From Bradyrhizobium sp. CCBAU 051011 (GTDB lineage Bacteria; Pseudomonadota; Alphaproteobacteria; Rhizobiales; Xanthobacteraceae), in the NCBI RefSeq assembly GCF_009930815.1, contig NZ_CP022222.1, forward strand, positions 5,684,501-5,748,500: a DNA stretch of 64,000 nt, in the 5' to 3' direction. A model generated the notes under the pieces. The model ran no database searches and was not told where the DNA came from. It saw only the letters and a program-made list of their open reading frames with translations. The stretch's first letter is position 1, and the number at the start of each line of letters is the position of its first letter. The position numbers were made by a program, and so were the translations under genes. Of the stretch, positions 18,299 through 27,542 are shown one piece after another.

Positions 18299-20662
18299 AT
18301 GTCGGCGCTCGACATCAAGCTCTTTCGCGATGCGAGGCGCTTGTGGGCGCAGGTGCTGGCGATTGCGCTGGTGATCGGCGGCGGGGTGGCGACGCTGATC
18401 CTCGCGGTCGGCTCACACCGCTCGCTCGATGAAACCCGGATTGCCTATTACGAGCGATACGCATTCGCCGATGTTTTTGCGCTGGCCAAGCGTGCGCCCA
18501 AGGCGCTGGTGGACCAGATCGCGCAAATTCCGGGCGTGACCGCAGTCGATGCGCGCATTGCAAGGCTCGCATTGGTCGACGTGCCCGGATTTTCCGAACC
18601 TGCCAGCGCGCAATTCGTCTCGCTGCCGGATAGCGGCGAGCTCACGCTCAATCGGCTCTATCTGCGCGCCGGGCGTTTCCCTGAACCCGGACGGGCGGAA
18701 GAGGTGGTAGTCAACGAGAGTTTCGCCCAGGCGCATGGCTTTACACTTGGCGCCGGCTTTTCCGCCATCTTGAATGGCAGGAAGCGCCAGCTCGTCATCG
18801 TTGGTACGGCGCTGTCTCCCGAGTTCATTTACACGGTGGGACCTGGAGACCTCATGCCGGACGACCGCCGCTATGGCATCGTATGGATGTCGGAAAAAGC
18901 ACTTGCGAGCGTCTACGATCTCGACGGTGCATTCTCTTCAGTCTCCGTCAAGCTGCAACGCGGCGCGTCGGAGTCAGAGGTTATCGCCCGGCTTGATTCC
19001 CTGCTGGACGCCTACGGCGGGCAAGCGGCCCACGGCCGCAAGGATCAGACCTCGCATGCCTGGCTCGACCATGAGCTTGATATGCTCAACAACATGAGCC
19101 GGACGCTGCCCCCGATTTTCCTTTTGGTGTCGGCGTTTCTCGTTAACCTCACGCTCAGCCGGCTGGTGGCGCTGGAGCGCGAGCAGATTGGGCTGCTGAA
19201 AGCCTTGGGTTATCGCGACAGCAGCATTGCATTGCACTATCTGAAGTTTGTGGCGCTCATCGTTCTGATCGGAATTGTGATCGGCAGCGTGGTCGGGACG
19301 CTGTTGGGATTGCGCGTCACCGCGCTATTCGGCGATTTTTTTCATTTTCCGTTCCTTCTGTTCGCTCGATCACCGGATCTTTATGCGATCGCGGGCGCGT
19401 TAAGCGCCGCCGCAGCCATCGTTGGTGCAATCCGCGCACTAAGGGAGGTTGTGAAGCTGCCGCCGGCAATCGCGATGCAGCCGCCCGCGCCACCGAGTTT
19501 TCACCGCCTGGTGCCCGTAACATTTTCGCTGGACCGAATCGTTTCGCAGCCGACGCTGATGATGCTCCGCAACATCTCGCGCCATCCGGTCAGAGCCGCG
19601 TTCACGACCCTCGGAATGGCGCTTGCGACCGCAATACTCGTGGTATCGCTGTTTACCCGCGACACCATGGAGCAGCTGATCGACGTTACCTACTTTCTGG
19701 CTGATCGGCAGGATGCGACGATCGGCTTTGTCGAGAAGCGGACCGAGAATGTTGTCCTGCAGGTGGCGCGACTCCCTGGCGTGCTTGCAGCCGAACCGTT
19801 TCGAGAAGTTCCGGTGCGGATCCGGCACGGCAATGTAGAGCGTCGCGTCACGATCAGCGGCCGCCGTCCAGAGTCCGATCTCAGGCGCATCATCGATGTC
19901 GATCTGCGGCCGGTGGTGCTTCCCGCAACAGGTCTAGCGATCTCCAGCATGCTCGGGGATATCCTGGGCGTCGGGGTCGGAGATTCGGTGGAGGTCGATC
20001 TGCTGGAAGGGGCGCGGCGAACGACATCCCTGCAGGTCGTGGCGCTGGTAGAGGACTACTTTGGTATCCGGGGCATGATGGACATGCAGGCTCTGGCGCG
20101 CCTGATACGCGAAGGGCCTGTCGTGAACAGTGTCAACCTCAGCTTGGACGATAATCGCAGAGACGAATTCTACGCCGCCATCAAGGCGATGCCGGCGGTA
20201 AGCGGAGTGGCGCTGCAGAGGGTTTCGCTGGCAAATTTTCGCAAGACGGTCGCACTCCTCATCACCACCATGGCCAGCATTTACACGGGACTCGCGGCGG
20301 TCATCGCGTTCGGGGTTGTCTATAACAACGCGAGAATCTCGCTCTCGGAACGGGCGCGGGAACTGGCGAGCTTGCGGGTGCTCGGCTTCAGGCGCGGTGA
20401 AGTCCTGCGCATCCTGCTGCTCGAACTGGCGATCCTGACCCTGATCGCCCAGCCGCCGGGATGGGCCGTGGGTTACGGCCTGGCGTGGATCATGAAAACC
20501 AATCTGGCCGGCGAGCTGATGCGTGTGCGTCTGGTCGTCGAGCATTCGACCTATGTAAGCGCAAGCGCGGTCGTCCTTCTGGCGGCTATTGCATCGGCCT
20601 TCATCATCCGAGAGCGCATCAACCGACTGGACCTCGTGGCCGTCCTCAAAACGCGGGATTGA
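18299..20662 (+). CDS. FtsX-like ABC transporter permease (two-FtsX-domain type)
   Basis: A 787-residue inner-membrane protein. An N-terminal helix (LWAQVLAIALVIGGGVATLIL), a large periplasmic MacB-like core, three helices with LVNLTLSRLVALEREQIGLLKALGY (an FtsX domain), a second helix-plus-core unit starting LRNISRHPVRAAFTTLGMAL, and a last FtsX domain with ISLSERARELASLRVLGFRRGEV. This tandem layout is that of large macrolide/lipoprotein-type permeases. With the ATPase and HlyD protein it would form a tripartite pump that works from the periplasm or membrane rather than importing. Substrate unknown. Confidence 0.92.
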   Translation: MSALDIKLFRDARRLWAQVLAIALVIGGGVATLILAVGSHRSLDETRIAYYERYAFADVFALAKRAPKALVDQIAQIPGVTAVDARIARLALVDVPGFSEPASAQFVSLPDSGELTLNRLYLRAGRFPEPGRAEEVVVNESFAQAHGFTLGAGFSAILNGRKRQLVIVGTALSPEFIYTVGPGDLMPDDRRYGIVWMSEKALASVYDLDGAFSSVSVKLQRGASESEVIARLDSLLDAYGGQAAHGRKDQTSHAWLDHELDMLNNMSRTLPPIFLLVSAFLVNLTLSRLVALEREQIGLLKALGYRDSSIALHYLKFVALIVLIGIVIGSVVGTLLGLRVTALFGDFFHFPFLLFARSPDLYAIAGALSAAAAIVGAIRALREVVKLPPAIAMQPPAPPSFHRLVPVTFSLDRIVSQPTLMMLRNISRHPVRAAFTTLGMALATAILVVSLFTRDTMEQLIDVTYFLADRQDATIGFVEKRTENVVLQVARLPGVLAAEPFREVPVRIRHGNVERRVTISGRRPESDLRRIIDVDLRPVVLPATGLAISSMLGDILGVGVGDSVEVDLLEGARRTTSLQVVALVEDYFGIRGMMDMQALARLIREGPVVNSVNLSLDDNRRDEFYAAIKAMPAVSGVALQRVSLANFRKTVALLITTMASIYTGLAAVIAFGVVYNNARISLSERARELASLRVLGFRRGEVLRILLLELAILTLIAQPPGWAVGYGLAWIMKTNLAGELMRVRLVVEHSTYVSASAVVLLAAIASAFIIRERINRLDLVAVLKTRD

Positions 20663-20665
20663 CCG

Positions 20666-21895
20666 ATGCCGGCAAACTGGACGAAGCGGATCATAGGCAT
20701 TGTTATCGTCAGCGCGATCGCCGCGCTGTTGGCGTGGTTTGCCTGGCCGCGGCCGCTCGCTGTCGATCTTGCAACCGTCGCAAGAGGGCCGCTCGAAGTA
20801 ACCGCCGACGACGACGGCAGGACCAATGTGCGGCACATCTACACGGTATCAGCGCCTGTTGGCGGCAAGGTTCTAAGAATTTCCCACCCTATGGGTATGA
20901 AGGGTTCCTCGCTCCATGTCGGAGACCAGGTGACCGCCAACGAGACCGTCGTCGCGCTCATGCAGCCGACGCCGCCGAGCTTTATCGACGTGCGCTCTCG
21001 CGATCAGCTTGAAGCGGAGGTGATCGCGGCGGACGCTTCAATCCAGCAGCAAGCTGCCGAAATCCGTCGGCTCGAAGCTGCGCTCGATTTTGCCCGTACG
21101 GAATTCCAGCGAGCGCAGGCACTGGCGCGGACGCAAACGATCTCCACTCAGGCCTTTGACAAAGCTAGATTTGAAGTCGCCAGCAACGAAGCCGCGCTGG
21201 CGAGCGCGAAGGCCCAACTGGACTTCCGCCGCAACATGCGGACAAGCCTCGCCGCACGATTGATCGACCCATCCAACGTGGCTGCGCCGACAGATCCGGC
21301 GTGCTGCGTGCGGGTGCTTGCTCCGGCCAGCGGGCGGATCCTGAAGATCGTACAGGATAATGAAACGGTGGTTCCGCCTGGTGCGCCGTTGGTCGACATC
21401 GGTGATCCGAACGACCTTGAGATCGTATGCGATCTGCTGTCCACCGACGCGGTGCAGATCAAGGTCGGTGCGCCGGTCCGGATCGACGGGTGGGGCGGCC
21501 CGGCGGTTCGGGGCAAGGTGGTCCGTGTCGATCCGGCCGGTTTCCTCAAGGTGTCGGCCCTCGGCATCGAGGAGCAGCGGGTTCGCGTTACCATCGACTT
21601 CGTCGACCCGCCGGAGCTTTGGTCCCGGCTGGGGCACGATTACCGGGTCATCGTACGTGTAACCATCTGGAGCGCGGATGACGTTCTGACGGTGCCCGTG
21701 AGTGCGTTGTTTCGAAAGGGAGAAGACTGGGCGTTGTTCGCTGTCGAGGACGGCCGCGTGCGTCTAACGTCGGTCAAGATAGGCCATCGCAACAACCGCA
21801 TGGCGGAAGTGCTGGAGGGCTTGGCCGCGGGACGACAGGTGGTTCTCCATCCCAGCGATAAAATCTCTGATGGGGTCCGCGTTGCCCAAAGGTAG
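20666..21895 (+). CDS. HlyD-family periplasmic adaptor subunit
   Basis: A 409-residue membrane-fusion protein. It has an N-terminal anchor helix (IIGIVIVSAIAALLAWFAW), the first lipoyl half (YTVSAPVGGKVLRISHPMGM), a coiled-coil hairpin (about residues 110-195, rich in Ala, Gln and Glu), the second lipoyl half (VRVLAPASGRILKIVQDNE), then beta-barrel and membrane-proximal domains ending in VLEGLAAGRQVVLHPSDKI. It starts 3 bp after the permease stop and completes the exporter on the inner-membrane side. No outer-membrane TolC is encoded in the window. Confidence 0.92.
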   Translation: MPANWTKRIIGIVIVSAIAALLAWFAWPRPLAVDLATVARGPLEVTADDDGRTNVRHIYTVSAPVGGKVLRISHPMGMKGSSLHVGDQVTANETVVALMQPTPPSFIDVRSRDQLEAEVIAADASIQQQAAEIRRLEAALDFARTEFQRAQALARTQTISTQAFDKARFEVASNEAALASAKAQLDFRRNMRTSLAARLIDPSNVAAPTDPACCVRVLAPASGRILKIVQDNETVVPPGAPLVDIGDPNDLEIVCDLLSTDAVQIKVGAPVRIDGWGGPAVRGKVVRVDPAGFLKVSALGIEEQRVRVTIDFVDPPELWSRLGHDYRVIVRVTIWSADDVLTVPVSALFRKGEDWALFAVEDGRVRLTSVKIGHRNNRMAEVLEGLAAGRQVVLHPSDKISDGVRVAQR

Positions 21896-21942
21896 GCTTG
21901 GCAATTAACCTCTTTGTTCGCTCTCACATGGTTTGACGATCG

Positions 21943-22304
21943 ATGAAGACCCTAACCCCGAAATTGGTGAAGTGGGCAGTGCTTCTATACGCAAAAAAAG
22001 ATGGCAAGACCGTGTACCGCCTGGCGCTCCAAGACGTGCCGGTCGACGGATTCTGGTCGATCAGCGTGTACAACCGAAAGGGCTTTTCGAGAAGAACGCG
22101 CTCGGCGCCTATTCACTCAACGACCTGACGGCCAAGCCGGCCGCGAGCGGTGTCCACACGATCTAGTTCGGCGATTGCCGCATGGATACGCCGAACTGCC
22201 TGCCCATCGTGAAGGGATAGAACTTCACCATGCGCCTCTACCGACTGCGCAAGGAAGTTCTCGACGGAAGCTGGAAGGCGCCGGAAGCGCAGCCCGTATT
22301 CTGA
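21943..22304 (+). pseudogene. DUF1214 domain fragment
   Basis: Broken frames read MKTLTPKLVKWAVLLYAKKD, VYRLALQDVPVDGFWSISVY, then GLFEKNALGAYSLNDLTAKP, then TPNCLPIVKG (stop) NFTMRLYRLRKEVLDGSWKA and a stop at 22302-22304. This is the C-terminal DUF1214 domain of DUF1254/DUF1214 periplasmic proteins, without the N-terminal half. At least two shifts and a stop interrupt it. A full-length relative is encoded at 42431-43858. It meets the esterase gene end to end. Confidence 0.7.
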
Positions 22305-23795
22305 TTACCGCACGCCCTTCCACAGAGCGAGGTTCGCGGCGAGAGGATCGTCAACGATCTCTGACTTCGTATCGAAGTGCATTGTCGGTCTGCGGGCGAC
22401 ATTGTACTTCGGCCAACCACAATCGCCGTTGGAGGCGAATGCCACCCAGGCGCGGTGCATCACGTCCGCAATGGATTGTGGCGGGTCTCGACCGAGAAGC
22501 GGCTCCGTTCCGAGGCCGAGCGTGTCGAAAACGAATGGGATCTCTACTGAATGCGCCGCGCCGAGACGTCCTCCGCACTGCGGCGAGCGCCAGGCAAATT
22601 CGTACATATAGGTGGAGGCTCGGGCGGCTGATGCATGGGCATCCGCTAGTCGCACAGCGGGGATGCGCCAGTACCAGTCGGTCTGGATGGCTGAGAGAAG
22701 TTCGCCGGCACTCGCGCCCGGATGTGCCGCGCGGTAGCCGCTTAAGCCCTCCGTCGGCAAACCATAGGCAACCACCATAGCTAGCAGGGCTTCGTCGGTG
22801 ATGCGGTCGATGGAGCCATCGATCACGAAGAACAGCCGTGTCTCCTCTGTATTCGATCCCACCAGCAGGTCGATGTCGGCAGCCGTGCCCGCAAAAATGC
22901 GTTGGATCGGATGATCCGGGATCGTTTGCCCATCTACCGTTGGCGCCCAAGGTAGGTAGTTGAGCGCCACTTCGCCCCAAAACGCCGGGTCAGGACGATT
23001 CAGAAGGTCGTCCCGCATCTTCGCCTGCGCCTGAAGGACACGCTCGGGCGGCGTCGTGGCGATCGCTTCCCTCGTCGCCTCAACCCCCAGAAGCTCTGCC
23101 AGCCGCCGACCAATCCGCTCTGCCGTAGCGGCCGAATTGACGTGGGGCGCGTTACCGCTCTGCACGATGGCGCGTCGGAACAGCCGCTTGGCGAGGGGCA
23201 TCGTGAGGAGCGTAGCGACGCTCATAGCGCCGGCCGACTCGCCGAAGATGGTGACCTTAGCCGGATCGCCGCCGAAGGCTGCGATGTTCTCCTGCACCCA
23301 TTCGAGTGCAGCGATCTGGTCGAGAAGGCCGAGATTAGCAACTCCATCGCCCAGGTAGAGAAAGCCTTCGGCGCCCACCCGGTAACCGATCGTCACGCAC
23401 ACCACGCCATCACGGGCGAATCGCCCGCCGTCGTAAAAGGGCGTCGCTCCGGTGGCATGGAACTCGAACATACCACCGGGAATCCACAACATCACTGGCA
23501 GCCCCGTAGCTCCCACGTCGGGTGTCCAGATGTTGAGCGACAAGCAGTCCTCGCCCGAGCCGACCAACTCGGGAATAGCCTCGGCAATGCCCGGCGGATA
23601 AGCCACCTGAGGTGACTTCGGGCCGAACGCCCGCGCATCGCGCACTCCGTCCCAAGGTTTCGCCGGGTGCGGGGGTCGTAGTCGGTTCGCGCCGAACGGC
23701 GGCGCGGCGTAGGGCACTCCTTTGAAGGTGGCCACACCATCGCTGACGCAGCCTCGTATTTTACCACGTCTGGTTTCAATGACTGAGTGCATGAC
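22305..23795 (-). CDS. Type B carboxylesterase / para-nitrobenzyl esterase family
   Basis: A 496-residue alpha/beta hydrolase. The family opening IRGCVSDGVATFKGVPYAAPP is followed by EDCLSLNIWTP, the oxyanion hole in IPGGMFEF, the nucleophile in FGESAGAMS (Ser 186), an acidic residue in VGSNTEETR and the catalytic His in GAAHSVEIPFVF. It would hydrolyse carboxylic esters of unknown nature. No signal peptide is evident, so a cytoplasmic enzyme. ATG 23795 (MHSVIETRRG) gives the typical N-terminus. A FixK2-like dyad sits 54 bp upstream. Confidence 0.92.
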   Translation of the reverse strand, partial: VMHSVIETRRGKIRGCVSDGVATFKGVPYAAPPFGANRLRPPHPAKPWDGVRDARAFGPKSPQVAYPPGIAEAIPELVGSGEDCLSLNIWTPDVGATGLPVMLWIPGGMFEFHATGATPFYDGGRFARDGVVCVTIGYRVGAEGFLYLGDGVANLGLLDQIAALEWVQENIAAFGGDPAKVTIFGESAGAMSVATLLTMPLAKRLFRRAIVQSGNAPHVNSAATAERIGRRLAELLGVEATREAIATTPPERVLQAQAKMRDDLLNRPDPAFWGEVALNYLPWAPTVDGQTIPDHPIQRIFAGTAADIDLLVGSNTEETRLFFVIDGSIDRITDEALLAMVVAYGLPTEGLSGYRAAHPGASAGELLSAIQTDWYWRIPAVRLADAHASAARASTYMYEFAWRSPQCGGRLGAAHSVEIPFVFDTLGLGTEPLLGRDPPQSIADVMHRAWVAFASNGDCGWPKYNVARRPTMHFDTKSEIVDDPLAANLALWKGVR

Positions 23796-23848
23796 CGCGT
23801 CTCTCAAAGCACCACACAGTATGCTTGCATGTGCGCGCACTTGGGCGC

Positions 23849-23862
23849 TTGCGCTAGGTCAA
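23849..23862 (-). promoter_or_regulatory. FixK2-type operator before the carboxylesterase gene
   Basis: TTGCGCTAGGTCAA fits TTG(A/C)-N6-TCAA. Centred at 23855.5, it would place a minus-strand start near 23814, 19 nt before the ATG. Weaker than the TTGA sites. Confidence 0.5.
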
Positions 23863-24254
23863 TCGCACGGCTGATGCGGAACGTGCGGCGACTTCTGGAA
23901 CTCTTGAGCCATGCCCACCAAATCGACAATGATCGCTTTTGGGCGCCAAGCAGATGCGGAGCCTTCCAACAGATGCCTGGTTTTGATGAATAACTAGGTC
24001 GAGACGGGTCCGACGATATTCGATCCTATTCCCTGCTGCCTCCGCAAAATTCGCTGTGTTCCTAATTGTTTTCCCTAACTCGAGTAGGGAAATGCTAGAA
24101 AAGCGGCTACGCGAAGGCCAGTTGCGGCTCCGCAATCGTCTCTGTAAGCCAAAGCTTGCAATTCTCCCTGCAAGATTCCCGTTTGTAGGGAGTCTGGCCC
24201 GGAGACCGGTGCGGTCGGCACTGCGTCGCCAGGACCGCTTCACCGCGCTTACGC
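23863..24254. other. No recognisable gene
   Basis: The space between the esterase promoter and the IS481 copy holds only short frames without known motifs. Confidence 0.5.
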
Positions 24255-24260
24255 TCTAGA
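24255..24260. repeat. 6-bp target duplication of IS481 copy B, left
   Basis: TCTAGA flanks the element here and again at 25309-25314, agreeing with the NCTAGN target and 6-bp duplication known for IS481. The TAG on the minus strand ends the transposase frame. Confidence 0.85.
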
Positions 24261-25224
24261 TGTGGAGCCTCAACAGGTTGTTCCCGGTTAGAGCGAGTCT
24301 GCTGATGGGTGGCATCGCGCCGATACTGCCATGAGGGCGATGCCAATTGTAGCGGTGAAGCCATCTTGGCAGTTCGGCGGCGCGTTCTCCTGAGGTGTTG
24401 TAGGCGCGGGCATAAGCCCACTCGCGCAAGCTGGTCTGAATGAAGCGTTCGGCCTTACCGTTGGTCTTCGGCGTGTATGGCTTGGTGCGAATGTGCTTGA
24501 GGCCGAGGCGCTGGCAGGCTTTGCGGAAGGCGCGCGATTTATAGCAAGAACCGTTGTCGGTCATCACCCGCTCGACCCTGACGTCCAGGCTGGCGTAGTA
24601 AGCGATCGCAGCTTTGAGGAAGGCCACGGCGCAACCCTGCCGTTCGCTCTTCATGACCTTGCTGAAGGCGATCCGGGAAGCATCGTCGATACAGACGTGG
24701 ACGTATTCCCAGCCAGGCCCTTCGCCGCGGGTACGCAGGTTGCTCTGACCGGTTCGATCGCCGGTGATGCGATGGCCTACCTGGTTGAACTTGCCGAGCT
24801 TTTTGATGTCGATGTGGATCAGTTCGCCGGGATGTTCACGCTCGTAGCGCCGCACCGGTTCGGCCGGTTCCAGGTCGCGCAACCGGTTCAATCCCAGTCG
24901 CCGCAGGACACGACTGACAGTCGCCGGAGAGATGCCGAGTTCGGCCGCGATCTGCTTGCCCGTGTGGCGCTGTCGGCGCAGCGCCTCGACCGCAGCGCAT
25001 GTGGCAGGCAGGGTTTGGCCTGGCAATGAATGGGGCCGTGAGGAGCGATCACGCAACCCATCAACACCTTCCTCCCGGGAGCGCTTGACCCATTTGGCGA
25101 CCGTCTTCGCTGTGACGTTGAACCGGAGCGCGGCTGCGGCCTTCGTCAGGCCGCCCTCGATCACGCTCCGCACCATGGCCTCTCGACCTTTCGGCGTCAG
25201 AGGCGCATTCTTATGGGTGTCCAT
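24256..25224 (-). CDS. IS481-family transposase (complete)
   Basis: A 322-residue DDE transposase. The N-terminal HTH (LTKAAAALRFNVTAKTVAKWV) and second HTH (KQIAAELGISPATVSRVL) precede the catalytic core with HIDIKKLGKF, VCIDDASRIAFSKVM and VMTDNGSCY, and the Glu in KTNGKAERF. It catalyses transposition of this element. The last coding base pair and the TAG stop come from the TCTAGA target duplication. GGAGG lies about 7 nt before the ATG at 25224. Confidence 0.95.
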   Translation of the reverse strand: MDTHKNAPLTPKGREAMVRSVIEGGLTKAAAALRFNVTAKTVAKWVKRSREEGVDGLRDRSSRPHSLPGQTLPATCAAVEALRRQRHTGKQIAAELGISPATVSRVLRRLGLNRLRDLEPAEPVRRYEREHPGELIHIDIKKLGKFNQVGHRITGDRTGQSNLRTRGEGPGWEYVHVCIDDASRIAFSKVMKSERQGCAVAFLKAAIAYYASLDVRVERVMTDNGSCYKSRAFRKACQRLGLKHIRTKPYTPKTNGKAERFIQTSLREWAYARAYNTSGERAAELPRWLHRYNWHRPHGSIGAMPPISRLALTGNNLLRLHI

Positions 25225-25308
25225 TCGGTCCTCCGGGGATTGGCTAAAGCTTCGACAACTTCAGCTTCCTCGTTCAGGACTGGATGGACAACCTCCTGAA
25301 AGCTCACA
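24261..25308 (-). mobile_element. Complete IS481-family insertion sequence, copy B
   Basis: A 1048-bp element. Its ends form imperfect inverted repeats, TGTGGAGCCTCAACAGGTTG inward from 24261 and TGTGAGCTTTCAGGAGGTTG inward from 25308. It is flanked by TCTAGA duplications. Length matches IS481 elements (about 1.05 kb). It is inverted relative to copy A at the window start; because both target duplications match, it arrived by a simple insertion. Confidence 0.93.
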
Positions 25309-25314
25309 TCTAGA
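25309..25314. repeat. 6-bp target duplication of IS481 copy B, right
   Basis: TCTAGA, identical to 24255-24260. Confidence 0.85.
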
Positions 25315-25491
25315 TCACGATCTTTTTGGTGGCGGGGATTCGTTCGCGTGACGCTCATGACTGGCTTCGTGAAATCGTCTCGAATATTGCGCCAGCACAA
25401 TCTCCGGCGCTTGGACGGTCGCTATTTTTGCTCAGGCTAACCGTTAACGGCAAAAACGCCACGGCCCACATTGGTCCAGGAGGAAAGCGAC

Positions 25492-25959
25492 ATGCTCACT
25501 ACCAACTTGTTTATGTCGGGATTGATTGCGTTCGGCTTGGCGTTGGCCCCGACCGGCGTTGTTGCGGCCGAACCCCACGCCCACGCAGCCACCGTCAAAA
25601 TCAAGCTCGACAACGGCAAGAAGTGGCCGACCGACGAGGCGTTGCGGCGGGGGATGGGTGAGATCCGCACGGTAATGTCGGAGGCGCTCGCCCCGATCCA
25701 CGCTAACAAATTCTCTCGTGAAGCCTTCGACAAACTGGCTGGACGCGTGCAAGAGCAGATCGATCATGTCACTGTGAATTGTAAGTTGCCCGAGGAGGCC
25801 GACCACCAGCTTCACGTCGTCCTGGAGCAGATCCTCGACGGCATTGCTGTCATGAAGGCGGGCAAAGGGCGCGCCGACGGCGCCGTCAAGATTGTGCAAG
25901 CGCTGGAACTTTATGGCTCACACTTCAACCACGTCGGCTGGAAGCCGTTGAAGCACTAG
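25492..25959 (+). CDS. Secreted helical protein of unknown function
   Basis: A 155-residue exported protein. A signal peptide (LFMSGLIAFGLALAPTGVVAAE) is followed by a His-containing PHAHAA start and a mostly helical domain with EALRRGMGEIRTVMSEALAP, HVTVNCKLPEEADHQLHVVL and ELYGSHFNHVGWKPL. Conserved His residues near the helix ends suggest metal or haem binding, and the pattern resembles four-helix periplasmic proteins found near copper genes (DnrO-like C-terminal region), but I cannot name the family with certainty. AGGAGG precedes ATG 25492. Confidence 0.75.
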   Translation: MLTTNLFMSGLIAFGLALAPTGVVAAEPHAHAATVKIKLDNGKKWPTDEALRRGMGEIRTVMSEALAPIHANKFSREAFDKLAGRVQEQIDHVTVNCKLPEEADHQLHVVLEQILDGIAVMKAGKGRADGAVKIVQALELYGSHFNHVGWKPLKH

Positions 25960-26101
25960 GCCGCAACGCGCGCATTATGCCGCCGGTACCGATGGCCCCG
26001 CGAGCTGCGGCTTCGTGCCCGCTTGTGTCACAAGCTGACGAAACCCGTCGCCGTAGTGAATGTGCGCCCTCTCAGTTGCAATCCGGACTTGGAACACTTG
26101 C

Positions 26102-26602
26102 TTAGACCGGATCAGACCAAGAATTTAGCAGATGATAAACAAGACTCATCGTCACACTGTACGCGAGCAACATTACAAGCAAGAGAATTGCTGGGGCCAT
26201 TCCTAACCCAAGCTTGACAGCGAAAATACCCCGATCAACGAGCGGGAAGAATACAAGCCCCATCGCAATCCAGGCGCAGACGCCAAAGAAGACCCCCTTC
26301 CGCCAAGGCTTTTTGCCGGGAAGAAAGCGGTATGCTTGACCAAACACGAACCCCCAGATCATGGCTCCATTCACGAACACTAGCAGCCACGCGACGCCTG
26401 GGTGCATTTCGGTACCTGTCAGCCACGACAGGCCCCTCTGAATGTCATCATTGGGGTTGAACTCCGGCAACGGTCCGCTCTTGCCATGGACCAATACAAG
26501 GAGCGAGTGCACACTTGCCCCACAAAGCCCAGCAATCAGTGAGTTCCGGATTCTTGTCAGGGATATCCGCGCTCCAGCGCCCGTGACTGCTACCGCCCTC
26601 AT
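26102..26602 (-). CDS. Four-helix integral membrane protein
   Basis: A 166-residue protein with four membrane segments (SLIAGLCGASVHSLLVLV, GVAWLLVFVNGAMIWGFVFG, GVFFGVCAWIAMGLVFFPLV and APAILLLVMLLAYSVTMSLV). The N-terminal signal-like Arg-rich part and GTEMHPGVAW are similar to DUF6789/DUF2938-type proteins; the exact family is uncertain. AAGGGG stands six bases before ATG 26602. It converges on the secreted protein gene at 25492. Confidence 0.68.
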   Translation of the reverse strand: MRAVAVTGAGARISLTRIRNSLIAGLCGASVHSLLVLVHGKSGPLPEFNPNDDIQRGLSWLTGTEMHPGVAWLLVFVNGAMIWGFVFGQAYRFLPGKKPWRKGVFFGVCAWIAMGLVFFPLVDRGIFAVKLGLGMAPAILLLVMLLAYSVTMSLVYHLLNSWSDPV

Positions 26603-26689
26603 ACACTACCCCTTGATGTTTTCACGGATAACGAAATCCTCCGCTCCCTTCACGCTCCAACGATCAGAGCGGTGATCATCAGGAGCGCT

Positions 26690-27425
26690 TAGCATACTTC
26701 TGGAAGCGGCAGACCATCCGGAGTTCTGTTGTGCTCGGCTAGCGTCCGGAAGTAGGGCGAGCAGCATTTCATATCGACGGTAGGTCGCTCTCGGCTATGA
26801 GTTTTCGGTAAAATGCCTGTGTTCCAATGGGCGAAGCGCCGTATTGCGACCACCAAACTGTGATCAGCGAAGGGTGGCACAGGCACCGGACATGTGTGTC
26901 TGGTTCCCCGAAAGACGCGAGGGCAATCTGGGTCAGCCCTACCGCCTCATCGAGCCGCGGCACAAACGGCCCGCCTTGGGTTAGGGGGCTGTGGGGCCGC
27001 TGGACTAGGGCGCCTTCCTCTTGCGCAGATCATCGCATCGCAGTCCCGATTCGGAGGCGAGATGGCGGAGCCCCGCCAGTCGCATGATAGATTGCGCCGC
27101 AAGTCTCTGCGCCAATTCCATGCTGCTTTGGTCGGCTGCTCGATCGGCGTCATCGAGGTAGATGTTGGACAACTGCTCTGCACGGCGCAGCGCACGGCGT
27201 TTGATTCCTTCGATCTCAACATTCCCAGACCCCCGTGAGGCCATTGCCCGGCGTTCGGAGCGGGAAGGATATTGAACCCGGATCGAGGATCAAAAGCCGT
27301 TCACGCTGAAGCGGGGTAAGGTGCTGCGACCAGGCAATCAAGTTCTTGAGAAGAAGACTCTCCAACATCGCTGCTGAGCAAAGTAACTGCAGTCTTGTCG
27401 CCTCTTTGGTAGCAAACGCCATTTT
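26690..27425 (-). other. Coding-like remnants without a continuous gene
   Basis: The minus strand holds pieces of ordinary protein composition in different frames: AFATKEATRLQLLCSAAMLE near 27422-27216, RRALRRAEQLSNIYLDDADR near 27240-27005, and ITVWWSQYGASPIGTQAFYR near 26880-26770. None matches a family I know and no frame joins them. They may be decayed genes. No start or ribosome site is convincing. Confidence 0.3.
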
Positions 27426-27472
27426 GTGAGGACGTCGCAGCGCCGCGGGCCCTCCCGGCGGAGTCTGCGCGG

Positions 27473-27486
27473 TTGATTTTGCTCAA
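27473..27486 (+). promoter_or_regulatory. FixK/FNR-type operator before the P1B-5 ATPase gene
   Basis: TTGATTTTGCTCAA fits TTGA-N6-TCAA. A class II start near 27521 gives a 22-nt leader to ATG 27543. Confidence 0.72.
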
Positions 27487-27542
27487 GCAGCGAAGTTGCG
27501 TTTCGGGAGAGGATCATGAACGTTTAGCCACGGAACCGATCG